Assembly: GCF_034651555.1 (NCBI RefSeq)
Contig: NZ_JAYEEQ010000014.1
Span: 1-64,000, forward strand
DNA from: Aurantibrevibacter litoralis
GTDB lineage: Bacteria > Bacteroidota > Bacteroidia > Flavobacteriales > Flavobacteriaceae
Direction: 5' to 3'
DNA: 64,000 nt
In this document: positions 35,974-43,417 of the stretch, one piece after another
Numbering within the stretch: the first letter of the stretch is position 1
Layout: the number at the start of each line of letters is the position of its first letter
The notes under the pieces: model-generated
What the model was told of the DNA's origin: nothing
Database searches by the model: none
What the model saw: the letters and a program-made list of their open reading frames with translations, nothing else
Program-made: the position numbers and the translations under genes

Positions 35974-36990
35974 TTATCCTTGATCAATATGGTACATAAT
36001 ATTTAATTTCTTAATCTGCTCTGGTCTTCCAAGTACAATTACTTTACTTTTGGGTTGTAATTTTAAATCGGCTTCCGGATTAATAATGTATGTGCCATCA
36101 GGTGCCACGTAGCCAATGATGGTACACCCAGTTTTCTTTCTTAGGTCTAAATCTCTTAAAGACAAATTCCCTTTGGCATTTTTGATAAAATCTTCTACTT
36201 CTACTTCCTCCAAATTTGTAGTATGCTTTCCTTCTGTCGATAATTTATCCATAAACGTAATCAAATCAGGCATAACCACCAAAGACGCCATATGATCTCC
36301 ACCAATTTTATCGGGCATAATCACCTTGTTTGCCCCAGCTAATACTAACTTCTTCTGAGAGGTGACCAATGATGCCCTACTGATGATAAATAAATCCTTG
36401 TTTAATTGACGCGCAGAGAGAACAACAAATAAATTTGCCGCATCATCGGGCATGGCGGTTATCAGATATTTCGCCCTGAGAATACCGGCCGCGCGCAAAA
36501 CGTCATCATCATTAGCATCTCCTTCCACAAAAAGGATATCGTCATCCAACTTTTCAATGATTTCCTTGTTTCTATCTATAACTACAAATGCTGTTTTATA
36601 GGTACTCAACCTATTGGCAGCTTGCATTCCATTACGGCCAAAACCGCAAATAACCACGTGGTCGTACAAGCTATCAATCTTATTTTTCACTTTTTTCTTT
36701 TTTAAGAGTTCTAAAGAATTCTTGCTCAGGATATATTCCGTTATCACGGTAATTGCAAAAGCAAAGATAAAGATACTGGAAACGATCAAACTCATGGTAA
36801 ACACCTTACCAGCCATATCCATGGGTCGTACCTCGCCATATCCAACCGTTGCTACAGTAATAATGGTCATGTAAAGGGCTTCCATCCATGAGAATCCCTC
36901 CAAAAACCTATACCCCAATACCCCAATGAGCAATACGGAAATTACCAAAATTAGGGAAAGATAAATTTTTGATCTAAATAATTTGAGCAT
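35974..36990 (-). CDS. Potassium channel with RCK (TrkA-N/TrkA-C) domains
   Basis: A 338-residue protein with two transmembrane helices (LSLILVISVLLIGVLGYRFL; a second near VFTMSLIVSSIFIFAFAITV) framing a pore helix and selectivity filter TVGYGE (residues 48-53). A Rossmann-type RCK domain follows (HVVICGFGRNGMQAANRL, VEGDANDDDVLRAAG) and a C-terminal TrkA-C-like domain (RKKTGCTIIGYVAPDGTYII). It resembles MthK/Kch-type ligand-gated K+ channels; the ligand (NAD, Ca2+ or a cyclic dinucleotide) is not predictable. PspC gene starts 3 bases upstream in the operon direction. Confidence 0.93.
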   Translation of the reverse strand: MLKLFRSKIYLSLILVISVLLIGVLGYRFLEGFSWMEALYMTIITVATVGYGEVRPMDMAGKVFTMSLIVSSIFIFAFAITVITEYILSKNSLELLKKKKVKNKIDSLYDHVVICGFGRNGMQAANRLSTYKTAFVVIDRNKEIIEKLDDDILFVEGDANDDDVLRAAGILRAKYLITAMPDDAANLFVVLSARQLNKDLFIISRASLVTSQKKLVLAGANKVIMPDKIGGDHMASLVVMPDLITFMDKLSTEGKHTTNLEEVEVEDFIKNAKGNLSLRDLDLRKKTGCTIIGYVAPDGTYIINPEADLKLQPKSKVIVLGRPEQIKKLNIMYHIDQG

Positions 36991-36993
36991 ACA

Positions 36994-37221
36994 TCACAAA
37001 TCGAAAACCGAAGATCGTTTCGTATAAAGTAAATCTTTTATTCGCAACCAAAATGCTAAAAATAAATACAACGCAAAACCAAAACCTAGGGTAACAAAAG
37101 TAAGGTATATAAAGGTAGTTCTTACGATCCTAGCCCTAATACCTAATCGCTCGGCAATACGTCGGCATACCTCAAACCCTCTCTTCTGAAAATAATACAG
37201 TATTTGATAAAATAGGTTCAT
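36994..37221 (-). CDS. PspC-domain small membrane protein
   Basis: A 75-residue protein with a basic amphipathic N-terminus (GFEVCRRIAERLGIRARIVR) and one long hydrophobic helix (TTFIYLTFVTLGFGFALYLFLAFWL), the PspC pattern. PspC proteins sense or respond to inner membrane stress; in Bacteroidota many are free-standing with no other phage-shock genes. Encoded three bases from both DUF2851 (37225) and the K+ channel, so these form one operon. Confidence 0.85.
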   Translation of the reverse strand: MNLFYQILYYFQKRGFEVCRRIAERLGIRARIVRTTFIYLTFVTLGFGFALYLFLAFWLRIKDLLYTKRSSVFDL

Positions 37222-37224
37222 ACT

Positions 37225-38514
37225 TCAAAGGTAATTATTTGCAGACAACATTGAACTCCCAATACTACATTGCAAACATTTATTTTTAGTACAATAGGAA
37301 TGGTATAAGGTTAATGCTGCTTGACCTTCTTTAGCATTCTTTATGGCTACACCATGCGCTTCGAAATTTTGAACAATGTGGTTTGTTTCTTTTTTAAGTT
37401 GGGTAGCCAACCCAAGAATGCTTTCATTAACATCGTTTCCCAGGTATTTTGCGTAACAAAATTGTAATGGAAGTACAGCATTGAGGATAATACTGTCCAC
37501 AAATCTAGGCGTAAGCCCTTTTGGAGTTTCTTTAGATTTTTGACCAAAAGTATAATGGGTGCGCCAGTACGAACTTGCCGCTACAGCAAACAAGGTATAA
37601 AACTCGCGCGGAGACTTTCCTTGCATAACTTCATGGAATAAGTTGGGGTGTTGCACTACTAAATTAGCAAGTTGCGATAGCCGAATGGTAGGGAAATTGG
37701 CAGGTCTTAATCGAAAAAATTGTGGAGGTTCTCCCGTTTGCACCTGCAAGCCAAATTTGTTCTTTAAAAATAAATATTCTGCATATAGCCTTTTAAAATA
37801 ATCGTCAACTACAACAGTGTCTTGCAACAAGCCTGCCGTACCAAACAAAAGGCTTTCTACCTTAAAGACATCGTTTTGTACTTTCCGAACCACGGTATAC
37901 GGAAGTGTTTCGCCCACCGCTGCAAAAGCACCTCCATTATTATTTAGACCAAAACTTTTGAGTAACAAGATAAACATAACCTGTTCCCAATTGTTTTTTG
38001 ATGCTTCTAATAATTCCAAGACGTAAGACGATTTCCGTTCCAGCCGTTCCAGAAATAGTCTTTCCCACCAGTTATCTAACAGAAAACTAGAAGTCTCCTT
38101 AATTTGATTTTCGCAATTAATGAAATTCTTATCCTTGTTTTCTACCAAGTGTTGGTAAGATTGTAGAAGCTGAGGCGCTATAACCCCTTGTAACGTTAAG
38201 GTCGGGATTATAAATCCTTTGCCTCCAAAAACGGGGACATCGTCTTCCCAAACCACATGCAATATAACGGCGTCATAGTTAGCGTCCTTCTCATGGTTGT
38301 GCCTGTACCAATCGGACGATTTTATATGCATTTCCACATTGCCTACCCACAACTGATTATTTATTCGGATTTTAGCATTGAGAAAATCTGGTCCAGCCAG
38401 ATGATTAGCCATACCCATATCTAGAATAGATATAGGCTCACCAGAAGTAGTCTGCAACCCTTGAAGCGGAATTTTTTTGTAGTTCCAAATATAGTGTAGC
38501 AAATCTTCCTTCAT
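37225..38514 (-). CDS. DUF2851 family protein
   Basis: I use the ATG at 38514 (429 residues, MKEDLLHYIWNYKK); the frame is open to a TTG at 38544. Conserved DUF2851 features are WNYKKIPLQGL, AGPDFLNAKIRI, WVGNVEMHIKSSDWYRH and HxxDxxYDxVILHVVWE, and near the end CTKNKCLQCSIGSSML with three cysteines. The WVGNVE...D...H pattern resembles PD-(D/E)XK-type nuclease cores, but biochemical function is unestablished. Restricted largely to Bacteroidota. It lies in the DUF2851-PspC-K+ channel operon. Confidence 0.9.
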   Translation of the reverse strand: MKEDLLHYIWNYKKIPLQGLQTTSGEPISILDMGMANHLAGPDFLNAKIRINNQLWVGNVEMHIKSSDWYRHNHEKDANYDAVILHVVWEDDVPVFGGKGFIIPTLTLQGVIAPQLLQSYQHLVENKDKNFINCENQIKETSSFLLDNWWERLFLERLERKSSYVLELLEASKNNWEQVMFILLLKSFGLNNNGGAFAAVGETLPYTVVRKVQNDVFKVESLLFGTAGLLQDTVVVDDYFKRLYAEYLFLKNKFGLQVQTGEPPQFFRLRPANFPTIRLSQLANLVVQHPNLFHEVMQGKSPREFYTLFAVAASSYWRTHYTFGQKSKETPKGLTPRFVDSIILNAVLPLQFCYAKYLGNDVNESILGLATQLKKETNHIVQNFEAHGVAIKNAKEGQAALTLYHSYCTKNKCLQCSIGSSMLSANNYL

Positions 38515-38559
38515 AGGCACAACTAAAGAATACCAAGCGGGCAACCACGCCTAAAAAAA

Positions 38560-38871
38560 CTAATAGGCCACTTCACCCTGCCATTGCATAAAACCACCTT
38601 CCAGATTAAAGGTGTTTGCAAATCCCATTTTAGTCATTATGGCACAGGCCTGACCACTGCGATTTCCTGACCTACAATATACATAATAGTTCTTGGTTTT
38701 GTCTAATTGATCCAACGCCTCCACAAATTCCTGACCCAAATAAAAGTCAATATTTATGGCATTGGGAATAAATCCTTCGTCTACTTCTTCGGGCGCACGA
38801 ACATCTAAAATAACAGCATTGCTATCGTTTTCTAATTGCGTTTCCCATATTTCCTGTGCTAAATTTGCCAT
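38560..38871 (-). CDS. Rhodanese-like sulfurtransferase
   Basis: I use the ATG at 38871 (103 residues); the longer frame starts at TTG. It is a single rhodanese domain: VILDVRAPEEVDEGFIPNAI, then the active-site loop YCRSGNRSGQAC with the nucleophilic Cys, and FANTFNLEGGFMQWQ. Single-domain rhodaneses carry persulfide sulfur to various acceptors; the partner is not evident. Last plus-ward gene of the minus-strand block, 46 bases upstream of DUF2851. Confidence 0.92.
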   Translation of the reverse strand: MANLAQEIWETQLENDSNAVILDVRAPEEVDEGFIPNAINIDFYLGQEFVEALDQLDKTKNYYVYCRSGNRSGQACAIMTKMGFANTFNLEGGFMQWQGEVAY

Positions 38872-39214
38872 TTGATTCTTTTTTTTGATAGTCAAAAATA
38901 AACTATTTATTTAAAATTATACATCTTCAAAGCAGCTACAAAGTTATAGAATTAGCAACCTCGGCGTGGCGCTACCTCCAAATAAAAAATTTCTTGAAAC
39001 TGACTATCCCCGAGGCAAGCCATAGGGGTATTTCGCCAGTTTCATTTTGGCCTTTGGGCCAAAATCCGAAATTTTGTATTTTACCTCACCCGGAACTGCA
39101 AAAAGGCAGTTCCGATCGCTCCAAAGGAGCGATAAATAGGAAACCCCTACCCAAGGGTCGGGGAATCTTTAGATTGATGGTAGTTTCATTTTTAACAAAA
39201 ATTTAATGTACTGT
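38872..39214. other. Intergenic region with four successive hairpins (possible repeat or small RNA)
   Basis: In about 120 bases there are four perfect or near-perfect inverted repeats: TTTTGGCC/GGCCAAAA (39045-39064), CGGAACTGC/GCAGTTCCG (39091-39114), ATCGCTCC/GGAGCGAT (39115-39133) and CCCCtACCC/GGGTcGGGG (39144-39163). No ORF is credible. It separates divergent transcription units. The density of stems and their differing GC content from the surroundings suggest an intergenic repeat element or a structured RNA; strand is undetermined. Confidence 0.7.
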
Positions 39215-39256
39215 TTGATTAAAGTCGCAAATATCACCATACATTTGTATATACAA
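39215..39256 (+). promoter_or_regulatory. marR operon promoter with palindromic operator
   Basis: TACATTTG (39240-39247) is a good Bacteroidota -7 box with TTG at 39215-39217 (22-base spacing). The perfect 12-bp palindrome TTGTATATACAA (39245-39256) overlaps the box and the probable start point, as expected for an autoregulatory MarR operator. Confidence 0.75.
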
Positions 39257-39269
39257 TTATTGTAATGCG

Positions 39270-39716
39270 ATGAATGTTGAACAAATTATAAAAACGGATA
39301 AGCCTATTCCGCTTGAAAGTAGGACAATCATTCATTTTAAATTAGTAAGCAACAAAATTGAAGAACTTATTTCGAATGCCCTTAAACCTTTTGAAGTATC
39401 TATAGAACAATTTAATGTATTACGCATTTTGAGAGGGCAGCACAAGCAGCCCGCAAACTTATCTACTCTAAACGAACGTATGGTTACCAAAATGAGTAAC
39501 ACCACACGACTGGTAGATAAATTATTGCTGAAAGGATACGCAGATAGGGTAGTTTGCCCCACCAATAGACGCAAAGTGGAAATTACAATTACCGACAAAG
39601 GCAAAAAGGCACTACAAAAAATGGATGTTGCCGTAGGACAAGCAGAAAAGACGGCTTTGGCAGGCCTTAATTTCATAGAATTACAACAGTTAAACAACTT
39701 ATTAGATAAATTTTAA
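39270..39716 (+). CDS. MarR-family transcriptional regulator
   Basis: A 148-residue winged helix protein: dimerisation helices (NKIEELISNALKPFEVSIEQ), recognition region (ANLSTLNERMVTKMSNTTRL), DKLLLKGYADRVVCPTNRRK wing and a long C-terminal helix. MarR dimers bind 12-20 bp palindromes and are released by phenolic or oxidant ligands. It starts the marR-nitroreductase-YceI cluster and probably represses it through the palindrome just upstream. No conserved redox Cys pair is seen; one Cys lies in the wing (VVCPTN). Confidence 0.9.
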   Translation: MNVEQIIKTDKPIPLESRTIIHFKLVSNKIEELISNALKPFEVSIEQFNVLRILRGQHKQPANLSTLNERMVTKMSNTTRLVDKLLLKGYADRVVCPTNRRKVEITITDKGKKALQKMDVAVGQAEKTALAGLNFIELQQLNNLLDKF

Positions 39717-39722
39717 ACTATA

Positions 39723-40355
39723 ATGATCCCCTACATAAGCGATTTAAAGTGGCGCTACGCCGTAAAAAAGTTTGATAAGACCAAAAAGGTGTCCGAGGCA
39801 GATTTAGCAACTTTATTAGATGCCATTCAATTGAGTCCATCATCATTTGGGTTGCAACCCTATGAGATTTTTGTGATTAGTGACCCTGAGCTTCGCAAAA
39901 AATTAATGTCTGCCACTTGGGGGCAACAGCAAGTAGTAGATGCCTCGCATCTCATTGTTTTTGCCAACAAGACCACCTTTGGATCGGAAATTGTCGATGA
40001 TTATTTCCTAAATGTAAGTAACACAAGAGGATTGCCTATAGCATCCTTATCGGATTACAGCAATTTTGTAAAATCTAAAATGGAGGTACTTTCCGAAAGT
40101 GATAAGGCTATTTGGGCTAACAAACAAGTGTACATTGCATTGGGCAATTTTCTTTCTGCCGCAGCCGCCCTAAAAATTGATACTTGCCCAATGGAAGGTT
40201 TTGAACCTGAAAAATATAATGAAATTTTAGGCTTAAAGAAAAAAAGGCTCAACGCAGCAGTAGTTGCTACGATAGGTTATCGATCAGAAGACGACCAAAC
40301 ACAAAGTCATGCCAAGGTGCGAAAAACAAAAGAACAATTATTTACCCATTTATAA
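39723..40355 (+). CDS. NAD(P)H-dependent nitroreductase family protein
   Basis: A 210-residue FMN-binding oxidoreductase of NfsB-like type. FMN-contacting features are RYAVKKFDKTKKVSEADL, QLSPSSFGLQPYEIFV, and KKKRLNAAVVATIGYRSEDD near the end. Such enzymes reduce nitroaromatics, quinones or related compounds with NAD(P)H. It begins 6 bases after marR and is clearly cotranscribed, so a role in detoxifying the MarR ligand (a quinone or phenol, for example) is plausible. Confidence 0.92.
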   Translation: MIPYISDLKWRYAVKKFDKTKKVSEADLATLLDAIQLSPSSFGLQPYEIFVISDPELRKKLMSATWGQQQVVDASHLIVFANKTTFGSEIVDDYFLNVSNTRGLPIASLSDYSNFVKSKMEVLSESDKAIWANKQVYIALGNFLSAAAALKIDTCPMEGFEPEKYNEILGLKKKRLNAAVVATIGYRSEDDQTQSHAKVRKTKEQLFTHL

Positions 40356-40397
40356 ACAATTAATTACAAACAAGTAGAATCCATTAAATTTAAAAAA

Positions 40398-40976
40398 ATG
40401 AAAAAAAGTGTATTAAGTTTAGTATTGGCCGTCGTTTTTGGCGCAACAGCAACAGCAACGACGCCTAAAGACGGTGAAAAGAAACCTGTAAAGACCGGCG
40501 AGAGCAAAGTAACATGGAAAGCGTACAAAGTGACAGGCTCTCATGTAGGAACGGTAGACCTTAAAGAAGGTGCTTTGGAATTTGAAGGCGACAAACTTAT
40601 CGGCGGTGAGTTTATTGTAGACATGACTTCCTTAGTATCTACCGATTTGGAAGGGGAATACAAAGGAAAACTGGAAGGTCACTTAAAATCTGATGACTTT
40701 TTTGGTGTAGCCAAGCACGGTTCATCTAAATTAGTTTTTTCTGAGGTAAAAGTTTCCGGTAAAAACTCCTACGAGGTTACTGGAGATTTAACCATTAAGG
40801 GGATTACAAAACCGGTAACTTTCGATGTTTCTATTTATGGAAGCAAAGCTACCGCTACCCTCAAAATTGACCGAGCCAACTATGATGTAAAATATGGTTC
40901 AGGTAGCTTTTTTGATAATTTAGGCGACAAAGCTATTTACGATGAATTTGATTTGGTGGTAGATCTAGAATTCTAA
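40398..40976 (+). CDS. Exported YceI-like lipocalin-fold protein
   Basis: A 192-residue protein with a signal peptide (VLSLVLAVVFGATATATTPK). The YceI fold is shown by SKVTWKAYKVTGSHVGTVDL, FIVDMTSLVSTDLEGEYKGK, HLKSDDFFGVAKHGSSKLVF and GDLTIKGITKPVTFDVSI. YceI proteins bind isoprenoid quinones or amphiphiles in the periplasm. Third gene of the cluster, 42 bases after the nitroreductase, ending at a strong terminator. MarR, nitroreductase and YceI together suggest a quinone or envelope-stress response. Confidence 0.94.
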   Translation: MKKSVLSLVLAVVFGATATATTPKDGEKKPVKTGESKVTWKAYKVTGSHVGTVDLKEGALEFEGDKLIGGEFIVDMTSLVSTDLEGEYKGKLEGHLKSDDFFGVAKHGSSKLVFSEVKVSGKNSYEVTGDLTIKGITKPVTFDVSIYGSKATATLKIDRANYDVKYGSGSFFDNLGDKAIYDEFDLVVDLEF

Positions 40977-40995
40977 GAGTCCCCAAACAGCATAC

Positions 40996-41040
40996 AAAAC
41001 CCTGCTTCCGGTTTCACAGAACGCAGGGTTTTTGTTTTTT
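40996..41040 (+). terminator. Intrinsic terminator after the YceI gene
   Basis: AAACCCTGC (40997-41005) pairs with GCAGGGTTT, followed by TTTGTTTTTTT. It separates the marR cluster from the trp operon. Confidence 0.9.
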
Positions 41041-41052
41041 TGTGTGCACATG

Positions 41053-41083
41053 TTTGTAATTCTAAAAATGATTTCTATCTTTG
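41053..41083 (+). promoter_or_regulatory. trp operon promoter
   Basis: TTTG at 41053-41056 and TATCTTTG at 41076-41083, spaced by 19 bases, are an excellent match to the Bacteroidota sigma factor consensus. The start point should be about 41087-41090, only a few bases before the leader peptide ATG at 41092. Confidence 0.8.
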
Positions 41084-41091
41084 GTTTCGGA

Positions 41092-41148
41092 ATGAAACAG
41101 ACAAAATCAAATCTTTGGTGGTGGATCAACTTACGACAGTTATCGTGA
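41092..41148 (+). CDS. trpL: trp operon leader peptide with three consecutive Trp codons
   Basis: An 18-codon open frame, MKQTKSNLWWWINLRQLS, with TGG TGG TGG at 41116-41124. It follows the promoter by a few bases and precedes an intrinsic terminator 29 bases after its stop. The three adjacent Trp codons, the position immediately upstream of trpE and the downstream alternative structures define a classical attenuation leader: ribosome stalling on uncharged tRNA-Trp would let transcription continue into trpEGDCFBA. Found directly in the sequence; function inferred by analogy with characterised trp leaders. Confidence 0.9.
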   Translation: MKQTKSNLWWWINLRQLS

Positions 41149-41205
41149 GCTAGCACTATTGTAGTTAAATCATACGAAGGCTTGTCATCACGACAAGCCT
41201 TTTTC
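41130..41205 (+). promoter_or_regulatory. trp attenuator (pause hairpin, antiterminator pairing, terminator)
   Basis: Hand-derived structures: hairpin CTTACGA/TCGTGAG at 41130-41149 just after the Trp codons (1:2); terminator AGGCTTGTC/GACAAGCCT at 41178-41200 followed by TTTTT (3:4); and a competing 6-bp pairing of TCGTGA (41143-41148) with TCACGA (41188-41193), which would break into the terminator (2:3). A ribosome stalled at 41116-41124 would open the first hairpin and free the competing strand. The terminator is unambiguous; the antiterminator is short and less certain. Confidence 0.8.
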
Positions 41206-41224
41206 ATTTGAATCCAATTTTAAG

Positions 41225-42622
41225 ATGAAATATCCATTACAATCGCATTACAAAAAAATTCTTGCAGATACAATTACACCGGTAAGCGTTTATCTAAAGA
41301 TAAGGGATCGCTTTCCCAACAGCATTCTATTAGAGAGTAGTGATTACCATGCCAATGACAACAGCTTCTCCTACATTTGTTGCAATCCCATTGCCTCCCT
41401 GAAAATAGAAAATGAAAAGATCATACAACAATTTCCCGATGGCAGTACCGTAGCTACCCCTATTTTACCCCAAACGGATGTAGTTGAGGCCATCCACGAT
41501 TTCAGCCAACTTTTTTCTTCGGAACCCACCGACTTCAAATTTATAGACAACGGCCTTTTTGGCTATATCGCCTACGATGCCGTCCGCTATTTTGAAGATA
41601 TACGGATTGCCAAAAAAGCAGGGGCCTTGGCTATCCCCGATATCTATTATGCAGTCTATCAAAATATTATTGCCATCAACCATTTCAAGAACGAGGCGTA
41701 TATTTTTGCCAATTGCTTCGAAACCGAAAGCAATATTCCGGAAATAGAGCATATCCTCAATGTACGGAATTTTGCCTCCTATAATTTCAATAAAGAAGGG
41801 GATGCGGTCTCTAATTTGGAGGATGCGGAATTTAAAGAGCAGGTGCGCATCGCCAAAAAACATTGTCAAAGAGGGGATGTATTCCAATTAGTACTCTCCC
41901 GTAAATTCTCCCAAAATTTTAAAGGTGATGAATTTAATGTATACCGTGCGCTTCGCTCTGTAAATCCATCCCCTTACCTTTTTTACTTCGATTATGGCGA
42001 TTTTAAAATCTTTGGAAGCTCGCCGGAAGCGCAATTGATCGTAAAGAACGACAAAGCCGAAATACATCCCATAGCCGGTACTTTTAAAAGAACGGGAAAC
42101 GATGAACAAGATGCCTCATTGGCCAAACAACTTACCGAAGACGACAAAGAAAACAGTGAACATGTGATGCTGGTAGATTTGGCTCGAAACGACCTCAGTA
42201 GAAACGGCAATCTGGTCCATGTGGACACCTATAAGGAAGTACAATTTTTTTCGCACGTCATTCATTTAGTTTCTAAAGTCACAGGGGTAAAGAAAAAAAA
42301 TATACCCACCATGAAGGTGGTCGCCGATACGTTCCCGGCAGGAACACTAAGCGGTGCGCCAAAACACATGGCCATGCAGCTCATCGAAAAATATGAAAAA
42401 ACCAGTAGGGGGTTTTATGGGGGTGCCATTGGGTTTATGGATTTCAAGGGCAATTTTAACCATGCCATCATGATCCGTACGTTTCTAAGCAAAAACCACC
42501 AATTGCATTATCAGGCTGGTGCCGGCTTGGTAGCCGCATCAGATCCGGAAATGGAATTACAGGAAACTTATAACAAACTGGGGGCGCTCACCAAAGCCTT
42601 GGAACTGGCAGAGACCTTATAA
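41225..42622 (+). CDS. trpE: Anthranilate synthase component I
   Basis: A 465-residue chorismate-binding enzyme. The feedback site motif LLESS is present near the N-terminus (SILLESSDYHAN), and the catalytic half shows DVFQLVLSRKFSQ, GSSPEAQLIVKND, DLARNDLSRNGNL and DTFPAGTLSGAPKHMAM. With TrpG it converts chorismate plus glutamine to anthranilate, the first committed step of tryptophan synthesis. The LLESS element implies inhibition by tryptophan in addition to attenuation. First structural gene of the operon. Confidence 0.98.
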   Translation: MKYPLQSHYKKILADTITPVSVYLKIRDRFPNSILLESSDYHANDNSFSYICCNPIASLKIENEKIIQQFPDGSTVATPILPQTDVVEAIHDFSQLFSSEPTDFKFIDNGLFGYIAYDAVRYFEDIRIAKKAGALAIPDIYYAVYQNIIAINHFKNEAYIFANCFETESNIPEIEHILNVRNFASYNFNKEGDAVSNLEDAEFKEQVRIAKKHCQRGDVFQLVLSRKFSQNFKGDEFNVYRALRSVNPSPYLFYFDYGDFKIFGSSPEAQLIVKNDKAEIHPIAGTFKRTGNDEQDASLAKQLTEDDKENSEHVMLVDLARNDLSRNGNLVHVDTYKEVQFFSHVIHLVSKVTGVKKKNIPTMKVVADTFPAGTLSGAPKHMAMQLIEKYEKTSRGFYGGAIGFMDFKGNFNHAIMIRTFLSKNHQLHYQAGAGLVAASDPEMELQETYNKLGALTKALELAETL

Positions 42623-42658
42623 AGTATTCCGTGACTCCCAAAACGGGAATTTACGAAG

Positions 42659-43315
42659 ATGATGAAAAAAGAAATGAAGAATACAGATCAAAAAAATACA
42701 GGAACTGGCCTGACCCAATCCGCACCGACGGAAAAAACCAAGGTATTGGTTATTGATAATTATGATAGCTTTACCTATAACCTGGTACATTATCTGGAGG
42801 ATCTGGATTGTGAGGTTGTTGTAAAGCGAAACGACCAACTGGCCCTGGAAGAAGTAAACGTTTTTGATAAAATAGTGCTCTCCCCGGGGCCCGGAATCCC
42901 CGATGAGGCAGGTTTGCTAAAAGAAATCATAAAAACCTATGCCCCCACAAAAAGTATTTTTGGGGTCTGTTTGGGGCAACAGGCCATTGCAGAGGTTTTT
43001 GGGGGTTCGTTGATCAATCTGGACAAAGTGTACCATGGCATTGCCACCACCGTGGCCATTGCCAAACCGGATATTATTTTTGAAGGATTGCCCAAGGAAA
43101 TAAGCGTGGGCCGCTACCATTCGTGGGTGGTAAACCCCGCTTTGCCCGATGTGCTGGAGGCCACCTCCTTTGATGAAAACGGACAGGTAATGTCCTTACG
43201 ACATACCATATTTGATGTGCGCGCGGTGCAATTCCATCCGGAATCGGTGCTTACCCCGCATGGAAAACAGATTTTGAGGAATTGGGTAAATGCCCAAATA
43301 CGACATTTAGAATAA
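42659..43315 (+). CDS. trpG: Anthranilate synthase component II (glutamine amidotransferase)
   Basis: A 218-residue class I amidotransferase. The core begins at KVLVIDNYDSFTYNLVHYLE; the nucleophile elbow is GVCLGQQAIAEVFGG and the His/Glu pair lies in AVQFHPESVLTPHGK. It supplies ammonia from glutamine to TrpE. The N-terminus has about 27 extra hydrophilic residues rich in Lys, Thr and Gln compared with most TrpG; the only ATGs are at 42659, 42662 and 42674, so the extension appears real, or the enzyme uses a non-ATG start near 42740. 36 bases after trpE. Confidence 0.97.
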   Translation: MMKKEMKNTDQKNTGTGLTQSAPTEKTKVLVIDNYDSFTYNLVHYLEDLDCEVVVKRNDQLALEEVNVFDKIVLSPGPGIPDEAGLLKEIIKTYAPTKSIFGVCLGQQAIAEVFGGSLINLDKVYHGIATTVAIAKPDIIFEGLPKEISVGRYHSWVVNPALPDVLEATSFDENGQVMSLRHTIFDVRAVQFHPESVLTPHGKQILRNWVNAQIRHLE

Positions 43316-43385
43316 TGTGTAGAATAAAAATGGAACTGTAAACAGAAATTTTATAAAATATAAATAATTAAAATACGGAGGCCAA

Positions 43386-43404
43386 TTCCCCCTCTTTGTG
43401 GAGG
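43386..43404 (-). repeat. Degenerate copy of a GGAGG/CCTCC intergenic element
   Basis: TTCCCCCTCTTTGTGGAGG before trpD is close to the reverse complement of CCTCCAAAGGAGGGGGAA found just after trpD (44431-44448), so an inverted pair flanks the gene. Confidence 0.6.
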
Positions 43405-43417
43405 TTCGGTAGGATCT

